The notes beneath the pieces are model-generated. The model searched no databases. It was not told the DNA's origin and saw only the letters and a program-made list of their open reading frames with translations. Positions 26,347 to 35,100 of a DNA stretch of 64,000 bases are shown piece after piece; positions within the stretch are counted from its first letter, which is position 1, and every line of letters begins with the position of its first letter. The DNA is from Streptomyces sp. P9-A4. Lineage in GTDB: Bacteria > Actinomycetota > Actinomycetes > Streptomycetales > Streptomycetaceae. The stretch is taken from NCBI RefSeq assembly GCF_036634195.1, contig NZ_JAZIFY010000001.1:3606501-3670500 (forward strand), written 5' to 3'. The translations under genes and the position numbers were made by a program.

Positions 26347-27327
26347 TCAGTACGCCAGCGAGCGGTCGACGGCGTCGAGCACGCGATCGAGGCCCGGCAG
26401 GTACTCCTCCTCCAGGCGCGCCGGCGGATACGGCGCGTGGTAGCCGCCGACCCGCAGGACGGGGGCTTCCAGGTGGTAGAAGCAGCGCTCGGTGATCCGG
26501 GCGGCGACCTCCGCACCGGAGCCGTAGAACACCGGGGCCTCGTGGACGACGACGAGGTGACGGGTCTTCTCGACGGACCGCTGGATCGCGTCGAAGTCGA
26601 TCGGGGACATCGACCGCAGGTCCAGGACCTCGACCGACTTGCCCTCCTCCTGGGCGGCCGCGGCGGCCTCCAGGCAGACCTTCACCATCGGGCCGTACGC
26701 GGCGAGCGTGAGGTCACTGCCCTCGCGCGCCACCCGGGCCTTGTGGAGCTCGCCGGGGATGGCCTCGGTGTCGACCTCGCTCTTGTCCCAGTAGCGGCGC
26801 TTGGGCTCGAAGAAGATCACCGGGTCGTCGCTCTGGATGGCCTGCTGGAGCATCCAGTAGGCGTCCGAGGAGTTGGACGGCGAGACGACCTTGAGGCCCG
26901 CGACGTGCGCGAAGAGCGCCTCGGGGGACTCGGAGTGGTGCTCGACCGCGCCGATGCCGCCGCCGTACGGGATGCGGATGACGACCGGCATCTTGACCTT
27001 GCCGAGCGCACGGGCGTGCATCTTGGCGAGCTGCGTGACGATCTGGTCGTACGCGGGGAAGACGAAGCCGTCGAACTGGATCTCCACGACCGGCCGGTAG
27101 CCGCGCAGGGCCAGGCCGATCGCGGTGCCGACGATGCCGGACTCGGCGAGCGGGGTGTCGATGACACGGTCCTCGCCGAAGTCCTTCTGCAGGCCGTCCG
27201 TGACACGGAAGACGCCGCCGAGCTTGCCGACGTCCTCACCCATGATCAGGACCTTGGGGTCGGTCTCCAGGGCCTTGCGGAGCGACTCGTTGAGCGCCTT
27301 GGCGAGCGGGAGCTTCTGTACAGCCAT
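26347..27327 (-). CDS. bkdB: BKD E1 component beta subunit, cluster 1
   Basis: 326 residues of the transketolase Pyr + C domain type. Conserved MGEDVGKLGGVFRVTDGL, DTPLAESGIVG, and RIPYGGGIGAVEHHSES segments. It pairs with E1alpha to decarboxylate 2-oxo acids through TPP. ATG at 27327 follows the E1alpha stop by 2 nt, so translation is coupled. Confidence 0.94.
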   Translation of the reverse strand: MAVQKLPLAKALNESLRKALETDPKVLIMGEDVGKLGGVFRVTDGLQKDFGEDRVIDTPLAESGIVGTAIGLALRGYRPVVEIQFDGFVFPAYDQIVTQLAKMHARALGKVKMPVVIRIPYGGGIGAVEHHSESPEALFAHVAGLKVVSPSNSSDAYWMLQQAIQSDDPVIFFEPKRRYWDKSEVDTEAIPGELHKARVAREGSDLTLAAYGPMVKVCLEAAAAAQEEGKSVEVLDLRSMSPIDFDAIQRSVEKTRHLVVVHEAPVFYGSGAEVAARITERCFYHLEAPVLRVGGYHAPYPPARLEEEYLPGLDRVLDAVDRSLAY

Positions 27328-27329
27328 GG

Positions 27330-28523
27330 TTACTTGACCTCGCCATCCGCGAAGGACGCCTGGTAGGCGGCGAACTGCGCGCGCTCCTCGTCGACGAGCG
27401 CGTGCCCGTCCGCGTAGACATTCTCGAAGATCGCCATGTGGTCCGGGTCGGGCATGTTGCGGACGCCCTCGCGGACACGCTTGCCGAGCGCCTCGCTCTC
27501 CGCCTCCAGGGCCTCGAAGAAGGCCTCGTCGGCGTTGCCCTCGCGCTCCAGGTACGCCTTGAGGCGCAGGATCGGGTCCTTGGCCTCCCAGGCCTCCCGC
27601 TCCTCGTCGGCCCGGTACTTCGTCGGGTCGTCGGAGGTGGTGTGGGCGCCCATGCGGTAGGTGAAGGCCTCCACGAGGGTGGGGCCCTCGCCGCGGCGGG
27701 CGCGCTCCAGGGCGGACCTCGTCACGGCCAGGCAGGCCAGGACGTCGTTGCCGTCGACGCGGACGCCGGGGAAGCCGAAGCCGCGGGCGCGCTGGTAGAG
27801 CGGCACGCGGGTCTGCTTCTCGGTGGGCTCGGAGATCGCCCACTGGTTGTTCTGGCAGAAGAACACGACGGGCGCGTTGTAGACCGCGGAGAAGGTGAAG
27901 GCCTCGTTGACGTCGCCCTGGCTGGAGGCGCCGTCGCCGAAGTACGCGATCACGGCGGAATCCGCGCCGTCCTTGGTGATGCCCATCGCATAACCGGTGG
28001 CGTGCAGGGTCTGCGAGCCGATGACGATCGTGTACAGGTGGAAATTGTTGCTGTTGGGATCCCAGCCACCGTGGTTCACACCGCGGAACATTCCCAGCAG
28101 ATTCGTCGGGTCGACGCCACGGACCCAGGCCACACCGTGCTCGCGGTAGGTCGGGAAGACGTAGTCGTCGTCCCGCAGCGCACGGCCGGAACCGATCTGC
28201 GCCGCCTCCTGGCCGAGCAGCGAGGCCCACAGGCCCAGCTCGCCCTGACGCTGGAGCGAGGTGGCCTCGGCGTCGAAGCGACGGGTGAGGACCATGTCGC
28301 GGTAGAGACCGCGCAGTTCCTCGGCGCTGAGGTCGATGTCGTAATCGGGGTGCTGGACGCGCTCTCCTTCGGGCGTCAGCAGCTGGACGAGCTCGGGCTC
28401 CACAGCCCCCGCCTCGGCGCGCGTGCTCGTCTTCTTGGTGGTGCTCGTGCTCGCGCTTGCGGTGCGCTTGGTGCCGCTGCTGCGTCGCGTCGTCTTGCGC
28501 GCGGCAGTGCTCTCCACGGTCAC
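27330..28523 (-). CDS. bkdA: BKD E1 component alpha subunit, cluster 1, with basic Ser/Thr/Lys N-terminal tail
   Basis: 397 residues. TPP-binding motif GDGASSQGDVNEAFTF...CQNNQ at about 205-240. Phosphorylation-loop-type YRMGAHTTSDDPTKYR is present, as in all BKD E1alpha proteins. Residues about 8-35 form an unusual basic tail of Lys/Arg/Ser/Thr (RKTTRRSSGTKRT, TTKKTSTR) absent from the paralogue at 48437. GTG start 28523 is set by a GGAGGAG SD; a longer frame to 28850 would cross the promoter. Confidence 0.92.
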   Translation of the reverse strand: MTVESTAARKTTRRSSGTKRTASASTSTTKKTSTRAEAGAVEPELVQLLTPEGERVQHPDYDIDLSAEELRGLYRDMVLTRRFDAEATSLQRQGELGLWASLLGQEAAQIGSGRALRDDDYVFPTYREHGVAWVRGVDPTNLLGMFRGVNHGGWDPNSNNFHLYTIVIGSQTLHATGYAMGITKDGADSAVIAYFGDGASSQGDVNEAFTFSAVYNAPVVFFCQNNQWAISEPTEKQTRVPLYQRARGFGFPGVRVDGNDVLACLAVTRSALERARRGEGPTLVEAFTYRMGAHTTSDDPTKYRADEEREAWEAKDPILRLKAYLEREGNADEAFFEALEAESEALGKRVREGVRNMPDPDHMAIFENVYADGHALVDEERAQFAAYQASFADGEVK

Positions 28524-28867
28524 GTGCGTGCTCCTCCGTCGGTCCGGCCCCCGGGTTCGCCGGGCAAGGCCAGTGCGGCTCTCCGCCTTATCCGTACCCT
28601 TCGCACGGGGTGGGTGCGACGCGGCCGGGGTCGGGCGTGACAGGTGCCCCGGCGAGCGCCCTGTCATAGGCACGTTACCCACAGCGCGGCATTCCCGCGA
28701 AACCCCACTTGACCTGCGATTTTGCTTGGATTTCCAAGTAAATCGAGAAAACGGGGAACAGCGGCTGGTCAGCGCGTCGGCAGCGGCTTCGAAGGGCCGC
28801 CGGAACACCCGGCACGTTATCCCGCGCACCCCGGGCGCGGGAAGAGCCAATATGTGAGACTGGCTGC
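28524..28867. other. 344-bp divergent promoter region
   Basis: No gene. Separates the E1alpha start from the response regulator start. The centre is locally AT-richer (28720-28755, with TTTTGC, AAATCGAGAAAAC) and holds the palindrome annotated at 28725-28738, so promoters for both directions probably lie there. Confidence 0.7.
28725..28738. promoter_or_regulatory. Palindrome CTTGGA-TT-TCCAAG in the E1alpha/response-regulator region
   Basis: Perfect 6-bp arms with 2-bp spacer in the AT-richer core. Candidate operator, for example for the Lrp-type BkdR (49775) or the adjacent response regulator; target protein not determinable from sequence. Confidence 0.45.
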
Positions 28868-29527
28868 GTGCGCGAAGAAGGAAAAATCCGGGTATTTCTG
28901 CTGGACGACCACGAAGTCGTCCGGCGCGGCGTCCACGAGCTGCTCTCCGTGGAGGACGACATTGAGGTGGTCGGGGAGGCCGGGACGGCGGCGGACGCGC
29001 TGGTCAGGATCCCCGCGACCCGCCCCGACGTCGCGGTGCTCGACGTCCGGCTGCCGGACGGCAGCGGCGTCGAGGTGTGCCGTGAGATCCGCTCCCAGGA
29101 CGAGGGCATCAATTGTCTGATGCTGACCTCGTACGCGGACGACGAGGCACTCTTCGACGCGATCATGGCCGGGGCCTCGGGCTACGTCCTGAAGGCCATC
29201 CGCGGCAACGAGCTGCTGAACGCGGTGCGGGACGTGGCGGCCGGCAAGTCGCTGCTCGACCCGGTGGCGACCGCCCGTGTCCTGGAGCGGCTGCGCGACG
29301 GCAACAACCCGAAGGGTGACGACAAGCTCGCCAACCTGACGGACCAGGAGCGCAAGATCCTGGACCTGATCGGCGAGGGCCTGACCAACCGGGTCATCGG
29401 CGAGCGGCTCCACCTCGCCGAGAAGACCATCAAGAACTACGTCTCCAGCCTGCTGTCGAAGCTGGGCATGGAGCGGCGCTCGCAGGCCGCGGCGTACGTG
29501 GCGCGGCTGCAGGCCGAGCGTCACTGA
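28868..29527 (+). CDS. NarL/FixJ-type response regulator
   Basis: 219 residues. Receiver domain 6-125 with acidic pair D13/D14, phosphoacceptor D59 (VAVLDVRLPDG), T87 and K109 (GYVLKA). LuxR-type HTH at about 152-215 (LTDQERKILDLIGEGLTNRVIGERLHLAEKTIKNYVSSLLSKLGM). Closely resembles DevR/DosR-class regulators. No sensor kinase gene is adjacent, so it is an orphan here. GTG start at 28868. Confidence 0.95.
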   Translation: MREEGKIRVFLLDDHEVVRRGVHELLSVEDDIEVVGEAGTAADALVRIPATRPDVAVLDVRLPDGSGVEVCREIRSQDEGINCLMLTSYADDEALFDAIMAGASGYVLKAIRGNELLNAVRDVAAGKSLLDPVATARVLERLRDGNNPKGDDKLANLTDQERKILDLIGEGLTNRVIGERLHLAEKTIKNYVSSLLSKLGMERRSQAAAYVARLQAERH

Positions 29528-29537
29528 CGTACCGGCG

Positions 29538-29573
29538 GGCCCCGCTCTCACCCGTACGGATGAGCGCGGGGCC
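29538..29573. terminator. Stem-loop after the response regulator gene
   Basis: GGCCCCGC-TCTCA and TGAGC-GCGGGGCC arms begin 11 nt past the stop codon. No U-tract. Confidence 0.6.
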
Positions 29574-29661
29574 GACGGCGCCGTTTCGGGACCTATGTCC
29601 TCGTGAAAGCGGGGCAGGGGCCCCTTTTCCGACCCGGCGCCGGTGGCGGAGAGTGGAAGCC

Positions 29662-30114
29662 ATGTCCACCGACGAGATCCGCGCCATCGAGTTGCTCAGC
29701 CGTGTGTCCTACGGCCGAGTGGCGACGAGCATGCGGGCGATGCCGTTCGTCGCCCCCGCCCGGCACATCGTGTCCGACGGCCGTGTCCTGCTCCGGATGC
29801 ACCGGGGGCTCGGCTACCACCGCGCCTGCAACGGCAGCGTCGTCGCCTACGGCGCGGACAACTTCAACTCGGGCTCCGAGCACCTGTGGTCCGTGCAGTT
29901 CACCGGCACCGCCGAGATCGTCGAGCCGACCGAGGAGGAGCTCGCGGCCTTCGGGCCGGAGCCGGAGGCCGTGGACGACGAGGCCTTCACCCCGGTCTTC
30001 ATGCGGATCGAACCGCAGTTCGTGACGGTGCACGCGCTCGACTACGCGAGCGAGACCCCGGGGACCCGCCCCACCCCCCGTTCCGTACGGCGACATCTCC
30101 ACCACGTAGCGTGA
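29662..30114 (+). CDS. Pyridoxamine 5'-phosphate oxidase-fold protein
   Basis: 150 residues with the flavin-binding split-barrel pattern of small PNPOx-like proteins (LLSRVSYGRVATSMRAMPFVAPARHIV, GSEHLWSVQFTGTAEIVEPTEEE). Such proteins bind FMN, F420 or haem; which is unclear. ATG 29662 follows GTGGAAG, a weak SD. Stands alone between a terminator and the kinase-like gene 16 nt downstream. Confidence 0.88.
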   Translation: MSTDEIRAIELLSRVSYGRVATSMRAMPFVAPARHIVSDGRVLLRMHRGLGYHRACNGSVVAYGADNFNSGSEHLWSVQFTGTAEIVEPTEEELAAFGPEPEAVDDEAFTPVFMRIEPQFVTVHALDYASETPGTRPTPRSVRRHLHHVA

Positions 30115-30129
30115 TCTAACATCTGACGG

Positions 30130-31323
30130 GTGCCGCGCTCATCTGAAACGCTCACTCCGCCGGGTACGTCGCCGCCGGCGCGGCCCGGCGCATCCCCCGG
30201 CAGGCCGTCCCCCGGCAGACCCGGCGCATCCCCCGGCAGGCCCTCCCCCGGCAGACCTGGGGCATCCCCCGGCAGACCCGGCGCCTCTCCCGGCAGGCCC
30301 GTGGGCGCGCCGCCCGTCGGGGCGCTGCTGCGCCGCCACCGGCACGCCGGCGAGCCGCTCTCCTGTGTGCCCGTCGCCGAAGGGCTGCTCAACCGCGGCT
30401 TCCGCCTCTCCACCACCCGGGGCACCTACTTCCTCAAGCAGCACCTGGACGCCCTCACCGCCGACCGCGCCACCATCGCCCGCCAGCACCGTGCCACCCA
30501 GCGGCTGTACGCCCTCGGCCTGCCCGTCGCCCCGCCGCTCGCCGACGCCACCGGCCGCACGGTCGCCGTCGTCGACGGCCGCTGTTACGCCCTGCACCCC
30601 TGGATCGACGGCCGCCACCGCGACGGCGCCCAGCTCTCCACCGGCTGCTCCCGGCGCCTCGGCGCCCTGCTCGGGCAGGTCCACACCGCCCTGGACCGTG
30701 TGATGGGCCCCGCCGGAGCCGACGGGACCCCGGGCGCCCCCGACGACGGCGTCTGCGCGAGCGCCGACCTCCTGGACACCTTCCGGGCCATCGACGAACT
30801 GATCCGCCTCGCCCGCGCCCACCGCCCCCGCGACAGCTTCGACGCGCTCGCCGAGCACCGGCTGCGGGAACGGCGCCGGCTCCTCGCCCAGCACGCGCAC
30901 CACCGTCCGCCGCCCGCAGCCGCGGCCGGCTGGGTGCACGGCGACTTCCACCCGCTGAACCTGCTCTACCGGGGCGCCGAACCCGCCGCGATCGTCGACT
31001 GGGACCGGCTCGGGGTGCGCCCCCGGGCCGAGGAGGCGGTCAGGGCGGCCGCGATCTTCTTCGTACGGCCGGAAGGGGAGCTGGCCCTGGAGAAGGTGCG
31101 GGCGTACGCGCGCGCGTACCGGCGGGCGACGGGCGCCGACCGGGCCGAGCTGGCGGCGGCGGCGCACCGGGTGTGGTGGGAACGGCTCAACGACTTCTGG
31201 ACCCTGCGCTGGCGCTACCAGCTGCACGACCGAAGGGCCGACCCGCAGTTTCCTGCGGTGTCGGCCCTGGCGGTCTGGTGGACACGCGAGTACGAGGCGG
31301 TACGCGACGCGTTCGCAGGGTGA
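30130..31323 (+). CDS. Aminoglycoside-phosphotransferase-like (APH/choline kinase fold) protein
   Basis: 397 residues. Kinase-like fold from about 75: catalytic loop WVHGDFHPLNLLYRG and DFG-equivalent AIVDWDRLG (about 275-300). Substrate unknown; such proteins include homoserine, fructosamine and antibiotic kinases. The first about 60 residues are a Pro/Gly/Ser/Arg repeat (PSPGRPGASPGR, 12-residue period) encoded by a 36-bp tandem array, and may not all be translated; the next in-frame candidate start is beyond the repeat (GTG at about 30301). GTG at 30130 is the longest option. Confidence 0.75.
   Translation: MPRSSETLTPPGTSPPARPGASPGRPSPGRPGASPGRPSPGRPGASPGRPGASPGRPVGAPPVGALLRRHRHAGEPLSCVPVAEGLLNRGFRLSTTRGTYFLKQHLDALTADRATIARQHRATQRLYALGLPVAPPLADATGRTVAVVDGRCYALHPWIDGRHRDGAQLSTGCSRRLGALLGQVHTALDRVMGPAGADGTPGAPDDGVCASADLLDTFRAIDELIRLARAHRPRDSFDALAEHRLRERRRLLAQHAHHRPPPAAAAGWVHGDFHPLNLLYRGAEPAAIVDWDRLGVRPRAEEAVRAAAIFFVRPEGELALEKVRAYARAYRRATGADRAELAAAAHRVWWERLNDFWTLRWRYQLHDRRADPQFPAVSALAVWWTREYEAVRDAFAG
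30184..30303. repeat. 36-bp tandem repeat at the 5' end of the APH-like gene
   Basis: Two full units (30184-30219 and 30220-30255) and a degenerate third; unit core CCCGGCGCATCCCCCGGCAGG. In frame with the gene. Confidence 0.85.
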
Positions 31324-31351
31324 CGGCGGTGGCCGCTCACGCCGGGCGGGG

Positions 31352-32974
31352 TCAGCCCGTCTCGGCGCCGTTGCCCGTCGGGGGCGTGTCCGGGTTGCCG
31401 TTGCCCCCGGTGGGATCGGGCGAGGAGGTCGTCGGGTCGCCGGTGGGCTCCGTCGGCGGGGCCGTCGTCTTCGTCGGCTCACCGGTGGGATCGGTCGGCG
31501 GCGCCGTCGTCTTCGTCGGCTCGTCCGTGGGCTCCAGCGTCTTCGACGGCTCGTCCGTCGGCTGCCGCGTGGTCGGCGGCGGCCACGGCTGCTGCGTCGA
31601 GCCGCCGCCCGAGCCGCCCTGGTCCTGCGAGGGCTCCTGGGAGGGCTCCTCCGTGGGCGGGGGCTCCGAGGTGGCCGAGGACGGCGAATCGGTGACGATC
31701 GGCTTGGGGCCGCTCGCGGGACTGTCCTTCTGGGCCGCCTGGATCGCGAAGACGACACCGGTCACGACCGCGATCACCGCGAGCGCGGCGAACAGCCACA
31801 CCTTGCCCCGGCGGCCGTTGCCGCCGCCCTGCGGACCGTAGCCGCCGTCCTGGCCGTAGCCCCCGGTGCCGCCCGTACCGCCGTCGTAGCCGCCGTACCC
31901 GCCGACACCGCCGTCCTCCGGGTTCCGCGGGGGAAGGATCGGGCCCTGCGCGGTCTCGCCGTGCATCGGGTGACCCATCGCGGTCGTCGCGGCCATGCCG
32001 CCGACCGGGGTGTGACCGCCCTCGTGCATCTCGACCGGGCCGGTGTTCCACGTGCCGGTGTGGCCGCCCTGCTGCTGGAGCATCTGCAGGCCGTACTGGA
32101 TGAGGCCGCGCATCTCCTCGGCGCTCTGGAACCGGTCGTCCGGGTCCTTCGCGAGCGAGCGCATCACCAGGCCGTCGAGCTCCGGCGGCACGGAGTGCGT
32201 GACGTCGGAGGGCGGGACCGGGATGTCCTGCACGTGCTGGTACACCACGGACAGCGGGGTCTCGCCGGTGAACGGGGGGCGCAGCGCGAGGAGTTCGTAG
32301 AGCAGGCAGCCCGTCGCGTACAGGTCGGAGCGGTGGTCGACCGCCTTGCCGAGGGCCTGCTCGGGGGAGAGGTACTGGGGGGTGCCCATGACCATGCCGG
32401 TCTGCGTCATCGTCGACTGCGCGCCGTGCAGGGCGCGGGCGATGCCGAAGTCCATGACCTTCACGGCGCCGCCGTGGGTGATGATCACGTTGGCCGGCTT
32501 GATGTCGCGGTGCACGATGCCGTGCTGGTGCGAATAGGCCAGCGCCTCCAGAACCCCGGAGACGATGATCAGGGCCTGCTCGGGACCCGGCGCCTCGGCG
32601 CTGAGCAGCAGGTCACGGATGGTGCGGCCCTCGACGAGCTCCATCACGATGTACGGCACGGGCCGGCCGGCCACCAGGTCCTCGCCGGAGTCGTACACGG
32701 CGACGATGGCGTGGTGGTTGAGCCCGGCGACGGACTGCGCCTCGCGGGTGAAGCGGGCCTTGGAGACCGGGTCCTCGGCGAGATCGGAGCGGAGCAGCTT
32801 GACGGCGACGGTACGGCCGAGCCGTACGTCCTCGGCGGCGAAGACCTCCGCCATGCCGCCGCGGCCCAGACGGTGCGTCAGGCGGTAGCGCCCGTCACCG
32901 ACGACTCCGCCGACGCCCCAGGACTCCGCTGCCGCGTCCGGCACACCGCCACCTGATCCGGATTCGGGTGCCAT
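31352..32974 (-). CDS. Transmembrane Ser/Thr protein kinase with Thr/Pro-rich extracellular tail
   Basis: 540 residues. Hanks-type kinase domain at 28-295: glycine loop GRGGMAEV, K59, catalytic HRD155-157 (HGIVHRDIKPANV), DFG175-177, activation loop STMTQTGMVMGTPQYLSPEQ. Gly/Tyr-rich juxtamembrane segment, single helix (VWLFAALAVIAVVTGVVFAI, about 390-412), then an extracytoplasmic Ser/Thr/Pro tail with 14-residue repeats (TDEPTKTTAPP...) that could be glycosylated. No PASTA domain. Divergent from a second kinase gene at 33274. Confidence 0.95.
   Translation of the reverse strand: MAPESGSGGGVPDAAAESWGVGGVVGDGRYRLTHRLGRGGMAEVFAAEDVRLGRTVAVKLLRSDLAEDPVSKARFTREAQSVAGLNHHAIVAVYDSGEDLVAGRPVPYIVMELVEGRTIRDLLLSAEAPGPEQALIIVSGVLEALAYSHQHGIVHRDIKPANVIITHGGAVKVMDFGIARALHGAQSTMTQTGMVMGTPQYLSPEQALGKAVDHRSDLYATGCLLYELLALRPPFTGETPLSVVYQHVQDIPVPPSDVTHSVPPELDGLVMRSLAKDPDDRFQSAEEMRGLIQYGLQMLQQQGGHTGTWNTGPVEMHEGGHTPVGGMAATTAMGHPMHGETAQGPILPPRNPEDGGVGGYGGYDGGTGGTGGYGQDGGYGPQGGGNGRRGKVWLFAALAVIAVVTGVVFAIQAAQKDSPASGPKPIVTDSPSSATSEPPPTEEPSQEPSQDQGGSGGGSTQQPWPPPTTRQPTDEPSKTLEPTDEPTKTTAPPTDPTGEPTKTTAPPTEPTGDPTTSSPDPTGGNGNPDTPPTGNGAETG
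31452..31535. repeat. 42-bp tandem repeat in the kinase tail
   Basis: Two units starting at about 31452 and 31494 encode the TKTTAPPTDPTGEP-type repeats on the minus strand. Confidence 0.75.
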
Positions 32975-33273
32975 CAGTCCTCGCCGTCGTCTGTCGTGCC
33001 GTGTCCAGTCGTCACGCTACAGGCTCCGTACGACATCACGGTTCGAGATGGACCGGCCATCCAACCCCTTCCACGTACACCTGTGCAAATTCGCCGGGTT
33101 TCCCCCACCCGCGCGGAAACCTTTCCCCGGACCTTTCGCGGAACCCGCCGGGGGACCTTCCTGTGCGGAGGGTCACGGAACGGGCACCTGGCTTGACGTG
33201 TCACTGCCCTCGGGCAGACTTGGCCAGGAAAAACCGGATCGACGCCGCCTCGTGCGCGTAGGGGGAAGCACAG
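32975..33273. other. Divergent promoter region between the two kinases
   Basis: 299 bp, no gene seen. Relatively AT-richer around 33025-33125. Promoters for both kinases are expected here. The SD GGGGGAAG precedes the plus-strand gene. Confidence 0.65.
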
Positions 33274-34938
33274 ATGAGCCAGGACGGCGCACAGGGCCGC
33301 TATGCGGGCGGTTCGGTCGCGGGCGGCCGGTACCAGCTGCGCGACCTTCTCGGCGAGGGTGGCATGGCGTCGGTCTACCTGGCCTACGACAGCGCGCTCG
33401 ACCGGCAGGTCGCCATCAAGACGCTGCACACCGAGCTGGGCCGGGAGCAGTCGTTCCGCGAGCGGTTCCGGCGCGAGGCGCAGGCGGTCGCGAAGCTGTC
33501 GCACACGAACATCGTCTCGGTCTTCGACACCGGCGAGGACACCCTCGACGGCGCCGTCATGCCGTACATCGTCATGGAGTACGTGGAGGGGCAGCCGCTC
33601 GGCTCGGTCCTCGCCGCCGATGTCCAGCAGTACGGCGCGATGCCCGCCGACAAGGCGCTCAAGGTGACGGCCGACGTGCTCGCCGCCCTCGAGGTCAGCC
33701 ACGAGATGGGCCTGGTCCACCGCGACATCAAGCCCGGCAACGTGATGACGACCAAGCGCGGCGTCGTCAAGGTCATGGACTTCGGCATCGCGCGGGCCAT
33801 GCAGTCCGGGGTCACCTCGATGACCCAGACCGGCATGGTCGTCGGCACCCCCCAGTACCTCTCCCCCGAGCAGGCCCTCGGGCGCGCGGTCGACGCCCGC
33901 TCCGACCTCTACTCGGTCGGCATCATGCTCTTCCAGCTCCTCACCGGCCGGCTGCCCTTCGACGCCGACTCCCCGCTCGCCATCGCGTACGCGCACGTGC
34001 AGGAGGAGCCGGTCGCCCCGTCGACCGTCAACCGTTCGGTGACGCCGGCGATGGACGCGCTCGTCGCCCGCGCGCTGCGAAAGAACCCGAACGAGCGGTT
34101 CCCGAGCGCGGCGGCGATGCGCGACGAGTGCCTGCGGGTGCTCTCGGCGGGTCAGACGGGCGCGCCGATGATCGTCCAGGGCGGTCCGGTCACCAGTGGC
34201 GCGGGCGTCGGCTCGGCGGTCTTCCCGCCCATCGGCCAGACCCCGCCGCCCGGCCCCCACTCCGGGCCGCACGGTGTGCAGCAGCCCTACCTGCCGCCGA
34301 CGCCGCAGCCCGGCCCGTACGGCCCCGCGACCCCGGCGCCCGCCCCCTCGTACGGCTACCCGCAGCAGGCGCCGACGCCCGCCCCGGTGTACCAGCACCA
34401 GCAGGCCCCGACGCCCGCGCCCTACGCGCAGGCGCACACGCCCGCGCCCGCCCCGGCGGGCGGCGGCTCCCGGCGGAACACTCCGGTGATCGTGGGCGCG
34501 ATCGTCGTCGCCCTGCTCGCGGTCGGCGGCCTGGTCTTCGCGCTCAGCCAGAAGGAGGACCCGGGCAACCAGGCGGCCGACGGCGGCACCAGCAGCAGCG
34601 CCGGCGGCACCGGGGGCACGGAGCAGCCGACGGCCGCGCCCGGCCACAAGGGCCCGGACCTGACCAAGACCATCGACCCGAAGAAGTGCACGCAGCCGAC
34701 CGAGTCGAGCGACGACCCCGAGAAGTTCGAGGTCCCCAACTTCACCTACAAGAACATCCAGTCGGTGAAGGACTGCGTCCAGGCCGCCGGGTGGAAGATC
34801 ATGGTCGAGACCCCGGTCGACGAGTCGACCTACGGCCAGGGCACGGTCCTGGAGCAGTACCCGCCGGCCGGCGAGGACATCGCCGACAAGGACGCCGAGT
34901 TCACCCTCAAGATCTCGACGGGCAACCCGCCGCAGTAG
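33274..34938 (+). CDS. Transmembrane Ser/Thr protein kinase with a single PASTA domain
   Basis: 554 residues. Kinase domain 18-285 with GEGGMASV, K49, HRD149-151, DFG169-171 and activation loop TSMTQTGMVVGTPQYLSPEQ, nearly the same as in its neighbour. A Pro/Gln/Ala-rich linker (about 300-400), one helix (VIVGAIVVALLAVGGLVFAL), then one C-terminal PASTA domain (about 485-550; VPNFTYKNIQSVKDCVQAAGW ... GTVLEQYPPAGEDI). PASTA domains bind muropeptide/lipid II in PknB homologues, which usually carry three or four copies; one is few. ATG 33274. Confidence 0.95.
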   Translation: MSQDGAQGRYAGGSVAGGRYQLRDLLGEGGMASVYLAYDSALDRQVAIKTLHTELGREQSFRERFRREAQAVAKLSHTNIVSVFDTGEDTLDGAVMPYIVMEYVEGQPLGSVLAADVQQYGAMPADKALKVTADVLAALEVSHEMGLVHRDIKPGNVMTTKRGVVKVMDFGIARAMQSGVTSMTQTGMVVGTPQYLSPEQALGRAVDARSDLYSVGIMLFQLLTGRLPFDADSPLAIAYAHVQEEPVAPSTVNRSVTPAMDALVARALRKNPNERFPSAAAMRDECLRVLSAGQTGAPMIVQGGPVTSGAGVGSAVFPPIGQTPPPGPHSGPHGVQQPYLPPTPQPGPYGPATPAPAPSYGYPQQAPTPAPVYQHQQAPTPAPYAQAHTPAPAPAGGGSRRNTPVIVGAIVVALLAVGGLVFALSQKEDPGNQAADGGTSSSAGGTGGTEQPTAAPGHKGPDLTKTIDPKKCTQPTESSDDPEKFEVPNFTYKNIQSVKDCVQAAGWKIMVETPVDESTYGQGTVLEQYPPAGEDIADKDAEFTLKISTGNPPQ

Positions 34939-35027
34939 GGGTGAGGCGTCAGCCCGACGCCCCCCATGGCCGCTGACGCCCGCTCAGAGGCCCTGACGGC
35001 TCGATACACCCACTGACCCCGTCCCGG

Positions 35028-35048
35028 ATGCCGGAAATGTTCCGGCAT
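35028..35048. promoter_or_regulatory. 21-bp palindrome (9-bp arms, 3-bp spacer)
   Basis: Arms ATGCCGGAA (35028-35036) and TTCCGGCAT (35040-35048), perfect. It lies 52 nt before GTG 35101 and well past the kinase stop. Candidate operator or processing site. It overlaps an alternative ATG (35047), which argues against that start. Confidence 0.55.
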
Positions 35049-35100
35049 GCCTACGCTGAGTCGACCATCTCGGCGGCTCGGTACGGGAGGGGGTCACCCG

